From: Mytilus galloprovincialis
Taxonomy: Eukaryota > Mollusca > Bivalvia > Mytilida > Mytilidae
DNA: 64,000 bases
NCBI RefSeq assembly: GCF_965363235.1
Contig: NC_134839.1
Location: 73,112,910 to 73,176,909 of the forward strand
Direction: 5' to 3'
Shown here: positions 55,651 through 64,000 of the stretch, one piece after another
Layout of the letters: every line of letters begins with the position of its first letter
Numbering within the stretch: the stretch's first letter is position 1
The notes under the pieces: generated by a model
Told to the model about the DNA's origin: nothing
What the model saw: only the letters and a program-made list of their open reading frames with translations
Database searches by the model: none
Made by a program: the position numbers and the translations under genes

Positions 55651-57770
55651 ACGGCTAATTTTCTTTTGCAGATAGTCAGGAACAGGTAGAAGGCGCCATT
55701 TTGGTAGGCGGTCATCTTGGTTTGCGTGAGTTGCTTGGATTAGTTTTTTTTTTTCTATTTTGATGTTTTCTTTACAGCTGTTTGAACTCCACAACGACTG
55801 CTTTCAGGACAGGTATGATCAGCTGAGCAGGCCGCTAACCTCGACAATGTGTTGCTGGTTGATGAATCATTGATTCAGAAGGAGATGACTGCAAATTGAA
55901 AAAAAATACGATACACATAGCCGGCACATAGCCTTCGGACATCTGGACATCATGTGACACTCACCGATCCACAATAGGTTTCAGACTATCGCTAACGCGG
56001 GTTTATTGTACGGGAGCCTCAAAAACTGTTTTGTCGTTGACACATCTGAGTAGCGTAACTTGGTACAGCTAACAGATAATCAGTAGCTGATCCAGTACGT
56101 TCTTTTGGGTTTTAAAGCTACAGAAACCTCAAATCTTCTATGATAGCTGTTCCGTCATATTAACAGAATCCTTAACTTCCACAGTCAGGGATCTATCTCG
56201 TTGACGCGTACTTGCATCAAATGGGGAAGGGGGTGATCGTCGTTTCGATACAATCTGGATCAAACCAATGAAATTGGTATTTTATTCTTTCCCAAACTTG
56301 AAGCATTCAATAACAAGAGCGACGAGTTATGTGTCGTTTAAGTAGGGTGATTGTCTCTGGACAGTTAACTTGATTTAAAAGCCATACGATTGGGTTTGTT
56401 GTTTTATCATTGATCATGCCACATCATACACGTACCTGTCTGTATTATGCAAGATATGCTTTCCGTTGAACTACCTACTTTTCGTTTGCTTTATTTTCTC
56501 CATGACAAAAGTGTATACGTGTAACATGTAGTTAGTAATTAAGTAAGCAAGTAAATTTTACTATAGTGACATAATTATGTAATAACAGTTAAACAAAATA
56601 CAAACATATTAAAGAAATAATCAAATAAATCCGACCCATTTGGTCTATAAGCTGATAACTCACTTGTAATTCATAAAACGTATTTCTCTTATGGATTTCA
56701 AACAACATAATTAAAATTATTAATCTTAATTCAAAATAACTCAATTCAATTCATAATCTAAAATAAAGAAAATATGAAATAAATTAAAAGACTAAAGTCA
56801 ATGTCGAGTTCAATAAATAATAAATTAATAATTATATTTTATTATAAAGAATTGGAAATATATTGACTACTAGTATGCAGTAAGTCGCAACAATTTGCTA
56901 TTTTTAAAATATAATTTACTTATCTCACATAAGACTCTTCAACGAATCGGATTTAACGAACATCATCTTACCTCCTATACATTTCTAGAAATATGATTGG
57001 TTAAAGCAACCGCGTGGCGACCGTGTATATGGTATATGAGGTAAGTAGACGGGTCTTATTTCAACACACGGTTAGTACATATACGTAGTACTGTTATGTC
57101 CTTTTATAAAAATAACACTATGTTCAGGAGAAATCTGAAGTGTTTCAGCAGAAGAAGAAATGTATGATGAATGGTTGACATAAATTCATAAAACACATTT
57201 AAAGTTAACAAGTTATTACCATTGACATTGTTTTCTGTATAGACAAATGGAAGTAGGTTTTTAATTTTAAAGACTTGATCACTTTGATAAGCCACTACTT
57301 TAAAATAATAAAAAAAAAAAAACAAAAACAAAATCATGTTAAGATACAATGTATTCGGGAAGGCGAATTCGTTATATACGCTGTGTGCTAGTGATATAAT
57401 ACGATATATATGGGGTCAGTAAATTCAATATTGGGATTCGAGCTTCGCTCTTACTCCATATGTAATTAACTAATCCCATATGTATTGTATTATAACATCA
57501 GCAAACTATGTAACAAATAGTATCAATATGTATCATATTCAAATTATTTAGTGAACCGAAACAGTCAAAAGCTTTTAATGATAGGTCCCATACAAGTTCC
57601 AAGTTTGCTTTATTTTGTAAGCTATGCGATACACATGCGTATTATGTTTATGTTAAACTGTGCAATACATCATTTCAGTAGTTTGGATAATGAAATATGT
57701 TGATATCAGTGACATTTTCAGTCTTATGGTTGGAATCGTGGTGAAACACTTTCAGGTGGACACTGACGCA

Positions 57771-60700
57771 CTACAGAACAACTTTCCTGAAAGAAAATAA
57801 AAACAAAAATCAGTTTTACTAATGCAACTATATAAGATGGGACAAAGACAGAATACATTGTACTTGTCTATCTACATTTTCACAAATATATGTACATTGG
57901 AATAGTCTAGTATAAAGTACTTCGTGTAGACTTAAGAAGAATTGGTAGAATATTTTGCTACATTTTGGATGGTAGATGACGTCCTTTCATTAAGCAATAA
58001 AATCAAATTAATGACAATGTCACAGCAGAACACATCTTTAATATTGAAAAAAAAAAACAGATGTTCTACCGATCTTTCCCCTCATTTAGAAATTGACAGA
58101 GAGATTGATATGAGAACTAAATTAAATCTTAACAAAAACAAGAATGTATTATTTTTGTTTTACCATTGTTTTATAATTTCTATGTATCGCTAGACAGCAG
58201 CACCTGTATGTGCAGTATACATTTCCTGGTTAATGCGCAATTATGTAGCGGACGTGTTGCTTACAAGTAGATTATAGAACAAAGGGTTCTTATTGGTAAA
58301 CTTGATATCATCTTTTCCAAAGTTTTATGAATGGCTTCATGACTTAGTTGACCGTTATGGAATATTAAAGTGTTTTTTTTAATAATCTCACTGAATGCAA
58401 CATTAGGACAACACGTCAATTGCAAGGTTGTGCTATAAAGAAGGATTTGGCTATTTTCTTTTATTATGTAGCCCATCAACTGTTTCGAATTTATACATCC
58501 TTGACTTTCAAATATTCGACTAATCGGACTTTGAGCAGTCCTGATAAATTAATAACGTGTTTAAGTGTTTTCTTTTTGTTTATATTTTGTAATTGTCAAC
58601 TTTTAAATGGATCTGAAACTGCTGATCTTTTAAAAACATATTTTAATTTCACCTCAAGGATTTTTGGGAGGAGCTTGTTTGCTCAAATGTTGTTTTCTAT
58701 TGCGCTGGTATGTTTGTGGACCATTAATTTTTCTGTAAGGGACAAAAGTCATGATTCCTTGTCCTATAGCTGAATTACTTTTAAAATGATGACAATCAAT
58801 CAAAGCGCCATCAAGGGAAATGCTTATGACATGGACGTACTCGTATGTGAAACAAAATGATCAATAACTTGGAAATATACATGTTCAAAAGTATAAAAAT
58901 TTCTCGATATTTCATCCCATTTTTTTTTAAAAGAAATTACATTCAATATAATTTCATTGATATATATGTTATTATTCAGTTCTTTACTATTGATATCTTT
59001 CAATTCTATATACATTGTATCTGATCGAGAAAAAAAAATATATGCATATTCAATTAACAGTTTCATAAGATTAATCTACTATTGGATTCAGCGGTATGTC
59101 AGTAAATGTACCGTTTATAGATATCAAATACAAGGTACTAGTGATAAATGTATATGTTTCTTCTTTGATTAAGAGTGTGAGTTCCGGTAAAGACAATAAT
59201 CTCTTACTGAAGACCGTACATTGTTGACGTTTTTTTCAGAATACAATATGGTTTCGATAGTGAAATACTGCGATTTATTGTTTTATAATTAAGCGTTTTT
59301 TTATGAGGAAAAAGTTTTAGGAAACCAACTGGAAATATTTCATTCAACGTGTATGTATAACATCATATACGTGCCTGGATTTTATATTTGACTTTTAACA
59401 TTTAGTGAATGTCCAAGCATAGCTATACCGACAATAGTTGTACTCACCTCATTCTAAAACATATGATTACCAATACAATAACTACTACTACCAACACTAC
59501 CAGACTAATGCCAAGGATTAGAGCTGAAATTAAAATGTATGCATAATTATTACGGGGAATAAGATTCGAATTAGACAAAACAATACACTGTTATATGATT
59601 TTGTTTTGCTTCAATCATTTTTGAAAGCTCATCAAAGAAATAGTAATTCAGTATTATACCCAAGTCATCATTTTCTGTATAAAAAAAAAACCAAACAACT
59701 ACACGATAGTTCACTAATTTTTCAAGCGTTCACCTATTGGAACTCGGTGAAACTATTTGACCGCTGCGCGTCATCATATTTCTCGGAATAAAAGGATCAA
59801 GTTACAATGTTACAATGCCTTCGGACTTACAGACATGAACGAGTAGATTTTAAGTTATCTTTTTATTATGTTCTAAAAAGTTGGAGTATTAATTCTTCTT
59901 AATATAATAGTTTGCATCAGTAATATAAGGCATATGTTTATTCCGTAAATTATATGTGACAGGTCATTTCTTCTTGCTTATCTGCGACGATCTGGTATTG
60001 AGATGTTTCAACCGCCGAGAAGATAGTTACTTTGTTTTCACCATTTAAATATTTTTTTACTTTATTTTTTACCTAGATTTGAGCTACTTGCTGTACTTAG
60101 ACCCTCAGTCGAAGCCTTTACTATTGAGCTTGTTTGAACTGTTGGGTATGTAGAAGTTTCACCAACACATTCAATCAATTCCTTGCCATCATCTGTAATA
60201 AAACAAATAGCGATCATGTTATGCTTTATGTTCATGTCTATAATGTGAGAAATGGCGCTATGGGAGGTCTATTTAACCATCGATTGGTTTAATAAAAAAT
60301 GTGATATTGCTTAAGATTTTAAATGTGTCTTTTGATCAAAGGAGTCGTGTATATATTAACATTATGTTTGCTTATGGGTAAAATCGGAAAGTGTGTTTGT
60401 AAATTTCCCAGAGATTCTTTCAGTAAGACGTATGAAATATACTTATATTTAGATGCATAAAGTTTTTATAAGTTATAATTGGCTTTGAACTAGCTGACAG
60501 TTAACTGCGAGTACTCTCAGATCTGTACCTATACACCTCGCCAAAAGTTAAGCAACACCTAAATGTTTGTGCTTCTAATTTTTGTTTTACAATTAAATTT
60601 TGAAACTGCTTAGTTTCCATATATTTTGTTAATCTATTGTTAATCGACTGGTAAAAATTCAGGTCCGAGTTTCATTCCTAGGAACATTAAAAAACGGGTT

Positions 60701-63700
60701 TTCGAAAGCTACATACACGTTTTCGCTTCCAAGTTGAGTTCAATGAAATGTAACTGTTAATCGCAGACTAAGTTGTGCCAATTTACGTGCTTGAAGACCA
60801 GTCAAAAGATCATTGCTGACTCGTAGGCATCGTCAGGCTCGACATCAGTGGTCACGTGATCACCGCAATTGAACTTTAAGACAATGGCGTCAAGTTCATT
60901 GGTCTGACGAGTGCAGATTCCTCCTACATCATATTGATGGGCACATGCGCGTATGGCGTCCTCGGGATACAGCATACAAGAAACATCACATCCATGTTAC
61001 TACAGCGTTTGGTTGTGGGTGTTTGACAGTTTGGGGATGCGTTGTCATTCGACTGAAAAATTGACCTTTATGGTCTGTATGGGACTATAACGGGTTAAAA
61101 TTATCGCGATAAAATCATCCAAGATATCGTTGTGTTACATTTTGACAATAACAATCTTACAACTTGACCGATATTCATGGACGATAATGCTAGACCACAC
61201 AGAGAACGCATTGTATCCGAAAATGTACGTCAGGAGGCAATTTACACGATTCCTTCATAGGCGGATCCAGGGGGGCCCTGGGGGGGGGCCCGGGCCCCCC
61301 TTTCGTGGGAAAAATTTGGTTGCTTATATAGGGAATCACTGAAGCATGACTGGAGAGGGCCCCCCCCTTTTAGGTCAGTCAGGGGGCCCCTTAGGAAAAG
61401 TTCTGGATCCGCCACTGTCCTTGGCCACCCATACCACCGGATATGGTTTCCATTTAGCATGTTTGAGATGATATTGCTCGAAAACTCAACAACAGGGTTT
61501 CAGCTAGTAAGAATTTACAGGAATTAAGAGCAGCCTTGATTGATGAATAGCAAAGAATTTCTGTTAAGGAGGCTCGCGGGTATAAGATTTTCAGAAAGAA
61601 AAAAAAACTTTAATTTTTCATTACAAATTTTATTTATTACCTTTAGTAGTTGTTATTTTATCACATGGCACAAAAATCATTCCAAAAAAATAAATTTGTG
61701 CTGGCCCCAGGTGACTTTTAAAATATAGATATCATTGAAAAAGCTCCAAATTATCTCCCTTTGGTGCAAAAATGCCATTTTTTGGCTTTCAAATTAAAAT
61801 ATCTTTTTTAACTCATCTATGACCTATATTTTTTATTGTTGTTTTCAAATAAGCTGTACATAAACTAAATAATTGTAAAATCTAAGCGATTTCAGTAATT
61901 AAGTTCTTTTTTTATTTCGATATTACCGCTATTTCTCCTATTAGTTCAACCGAAAAAAAGGACATTAACAAAAATGTATACTTCTTTCAAAGGCAGATTG
62001 TGAGCGTAAATGAACGGTGACCCCTTTTTTAATTTCATTTTTCTATTAAGTATAAGATAAAGTTCATTTATTGAAAAATATAGAGAAATCCTATATTAAA
62101 TTAAAAAAAAATGATTTAGACCCGTGAGCCCCCTTAAAACATTACGACACTTAGTTCAAAGCACGAGAAGACGTGTGGCTGAATTTTTCCGGAAGCGTTG
62201 AGGATACAATCGCTACTGACCTAAATTGTACTTTAATTTATTCACAAATTGTCACTCTCGAGTTTTGAAAGTTTTGAAAATAAAAGTGTGTATAGTGCAG
62301 AGCAAACTTTATGAATACTTCATTTAAGGTTGAAACTTTTTCTTGTATTTTATTTTGCCATTTTACAACCATTTTCCCAAAATGAAATGTAGTCATAAGT
62401 TCAATCATGAAAACAATCCAAACTTTCACTTTTCAATTAACATTCTATATGTTTTCTTATAAAAACACAAATTCAGTTCATTGTATCAATAATTCAATTA
62501 TTTATGAATTCAGTCAAAAACGATTCTGGAAAATTATTAGGTGCTGCTTAACTTTTGGCGAGGTGTATATAATTGTCTTTTTGTGGTTGGGATGTACAAG
62601 TACCCAGCCACGTCCACTTATATTTTTGTCCATCTGATGAGTTAAGCCTTTTTCAACTGATTTTATAGTTCGTTCTTATGTTGTATTGTTATAGCACTGT
62701 CCCATGTTAGGGGAGGGTTGGGATTCCGGTAACATGTTTAACCCCGCCACATTATGTGTGTGTCTGTCCCACGTCAGGACCCTGTAATTAAGTGGTTTTC
62801 GTTTGTTTATGTGTTACACATTTGTTTTTCGTTCATTTTTTTTTACATAAATTAAGCCGTTAGTATTCTCGTTTGAATTGTTTTACATTGTCATTTCGAA
62901 GCCTTTTATAGCTGACTATGCGGTATGGGCTTTGCTCATTATGGAAGACCGTACAATGACAAAGTTGTTAACTGCTGTGTCATGTTGGTCTCTTGTGGGG
63001 ATTTTTCTCGTTGGCAATCATACCACATCTTCTTTTTTTGATATTTATAATTCATTGCAAATTTAATTACAATGTAATTGGCAAATCTATGTAGCAATGT
63101 GTTGTTGCTTGTAAATTTTCTAAAACCTGTGTTCTTATCAAGTATTTCTGTACTGAAGTCGGTAGTACATAGTAAAGTTTTTTTGATGGACAATTATGGT
63201 AATCGAAGTGCTGCGATCACTTAAAACTGTTCCATTCGTCGGCGACATTCGAATTATAAATAAAGTCACAATTCCGATACACCTTCTTCAACTATAAACG
63301 AATACTATGTCAAAGTAATAAATTGATGAAATCTATTTATCCTGTTTTGAAATGACTGATAAAATGCTTATTATATCGAAGTTATAGCTCACCTTCTTTA
63401 CAAACGAAACCCCTGTTGATGTTGCAATCTCCATTCATTAAATCAAATTTATTTTGATCAAATTTAACGTATTGACAATCTGATTTGGGTAACAATTTTT
63501 CTGAAAAATAATTTAACAAATTAATAATATACCAAGATCAAAGTTCACAAGCCGACAAAAGTCAAACTTGGACATTTACGCAGAAGCCCACAAAGGCCTG
63601 CATATAAGTGTATCTTAAGATTTCCTTTCCTCTGTTGAAGGTAGTACGCTTAAGAATCAGGGTAAAAAACTAAGAGATAAATATATAATAAAACTTTGCC

Positions 63701-63999
63701 ATTTACGCAGAAGCCCTCAAAGGCCTGCTTATTAGTGTATCTTACGATTTCCTTTTCCTCTGTTGAAGGTAGTACGCTTAAGAATTACATTTAAAAGAAT
63801 TTAGAGACAAACGACATGAATGAAATGAGTTCTAAACGGGAGTTTCATGTGTTAAACTAAAGTGTGGCTTACCTTTTCTGTACACGATCATATGGCTTAT
63901 ACCACATTGTTCAAAGCTATTTCCAGGACAATTAACGGCATCACAATTTGCAGGAACACCAATTCCAGATAGGGATTCATAACACAGGCACATGTCTGC
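57771..63999 (-). CDS. Gene D: WSC/CTLD receptor, 3' part (5' exons beyond right edge), apparently almost tail-less
   Basis: Exons: 63873-63999 (second half of WSC; 64000 would be the last base of the acceptor AG), 63393-63500 (CTLD back half), 60073-60192 (stalk), 59448-59523 (transmembrane), and probably 57771-57786. WSC part: CLCYESLSGIG, NCDAVNCPGNSFEQCG, MIVYRK. CTLD back half: KSDCQYVKF, CNINRGFVCKE. The stalk has about 40 residues, with one Cys near its start as in gene C. Helix LILGISLVVLVVVVIVLVII then CFRM. The exon lengths 127 and 76 equal those of gene C, its closest relative here. The only in-phase acceptor I find downstream adds RKVVL and a stop, a four- to five-residue tail, against 173-177 residues in B and C. 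A longer tail exon could have been missed. Signal, CTLD front half and first WSC exon should lie right of 64000. Confidence 0.7.
57787..59447. other. Gene D last intron
   Basis: No alternative tail exon in the required phase was found. A plus-strand tract at about 58480-58560 ('tccttgactttcaaatattc') resembles common mussel repeat sequence. Open frames around 58261-58479 (minus) and 58824-59066 (minus) match nothing I know. Confidence 0.4.
60534..62565 (+). mobile_element. Decayed Tc1/mariner-type transposon, about 2.0 kb, TA target site
   Basis: Terminal inverted repeats 'cacctcgccaaaagttaagc' and inverse, each flanked by TA (60532-60533 and 62566-62567). Transposase traces on the plus strand at about 60780-61255: SDESRFLL-like, HMRVWRP, then FMDDNARPHRERIV, the DNA-x-PH block of Tc1 transposases. 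The frame is interrupted many times and the 3' part is replaced by AT-rich sequence, so it cannot be autonomous. It carries a nested GC-rich repeat at 61259-61413. Longer than a normal Tc1 (about 1.6 kb), because of that insertion and others. Confidence 0.85.
61259..61413. mobile_element. GC-rich 155-bp foldback repeat nested in the Tc1-like element
   Basis: Ends 'ggcggatccag' and 'ctggatccgcc' are perfect inverses. Long G- and C-runs inside ('ggggggggcccgggcccccc', 'agggccccccccttttaggt'). Such elements are frequent in bivalve DNA, as I recall. It shares the GCGGATCCAGG-type end with 37334-38343. Confidence 0.8.
63873..63999 (-). other. WSC module of gene D, second exon
   Basis: 127-nt exon, phase 0 to 1, identical in length to the matching exons of genes B and C. 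Five of the eight WSC cysteines are here (CLC, NC, NC, QC). The first exon would be past the right edge. Confidence 0.78.
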
Positions 64000-64000
64000 C

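Larger units (their letters stand above)
53626..57770. other. Intergenic between genes C and D
   Basis: Holds the family-D copy, a (GTCC)n simple run at about 54398-54422, the inverted GGGGCAT repeat, and otherwise unrecognised AT-rich sequence. No conserved exon found. Near 57360-57480 'gatatatatggggtcagtaa' and 'ttactccatatgtaa' give a loose inverted arrangement. Confidence 0.4.
60465..63035 (+). repeat. Dispersed repeat family B, split by a Tc1-like insertion
   Basis: The left part (60465-60533, 'ttggctttgaactagctgac') and right part (62568-63035, 'gtggttgggatgtacaagta' to 'ttggcaatcataccacatct') are adjacent in intact copies of the family. They are separated here by the element 60534-62565. 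Lies in gene D's intron between stalk and CTLD back-half exons. Confidence 0.85.

Noticed and set aside
57723-57786. Open frame of about 20 codons (starts ESCSVVRQ) as gene D's tail
   Set aside because: It needs a phase-0 junction, but the preceding transmembrane exon ends in phase 2. Only the short RKVVL reading fits.
58261-58479. Minus-strand frame with CCPNVAFSEIIKKN
   Set aside because: No recognised family, no splice context matching gene D, and neighbouring sequence resembles repeats; left unannotated.
61130-61460. Glycine/proline-rich frames on both strands
   Set aside because: Translations of the GC-rich foldback repeat nested in the Tc1-like element.

Overview
This is a stretch of animal nuclear DNA: AT-rich, genes split into small exons with GT-AG introns, and most of the space filled by dispersed repeats. 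The repeat families (the CCCGAAGGGCC-ended element, the GGGGCAT-bordered element with TTCG/CCGT runs, and a repeat ending in 'ggcaatcataccacatcttc') are ones I associate with marine bivalves, above all mussels (Mytilus). The source is inferred from memory of those families, not from a search. Gene models below were built by eye: reading frames were joined only where splice sites and intron phases agree, and every exon length was checked against its phase. Left end (1-8.6 kb): the 5' four coding exons of an SLC23-type nucleobase/ascorbate transporter lie on the minus strand and run off the left edge. A 71-bp degraded copy of part of its first exon sits just upstream. Main theme (9.3-64 kb, minus strand): a tandem cluster of related single-pass membrane proteins. 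Gene A (9.3-14.4 kb) has only a very short ectodomain, a transmembrane exon and a tyrosine-containing tail. Gene B (17.3-29.7 kb, 523 aa) and gene C (39.8-53.6 kb, 425 aa) each encode a signal peptide, the front half of a C-type lectin domain (CTLD), an eight-cysteine WSC domain, the back half of a CTLD, a Ser/Thr-rich stalk, a transmembrane helix and a tail. Gene D (57.8 kb to beyond the right edge) has the same layout from the second WSC exon onward, but apparently almost no tail. Exon phases are identical between copies and several exon lengths are identical (40, 127 and 76 nt), so these are tandem paralogues. The WSC domain is encoded by a phase 1-1 two-exon module lying exactly between the two CTLD halves, where an ordinary CTLD has its ligand-binding long loop. 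This nested architecture is the most notable thing in the window. A separate plus-strand C-type lectin gene (32.5-36.3 kb, QPD motif) lies between genes B and C. Together the locus looks like a lectin/receptor cluster of the innate-recognition kind; that function is inference. Between and inside the genes: many copies of four dispersed repeat families, tRNA-derived SINE-like copies, TA- and TTAA-flanked MITEs, a decayed Tc1-like transposon with another repeat inside it, a roughly 23-copy minisatellite, and a 4-kb TA-flanked giant inverted repeat in an intron of gene C whose arms carry a SAM-like open frame and 21-bp repeats. I saw no LTR retrovirus-like element, CRISPR array, rRNA or credible functional tRNA.
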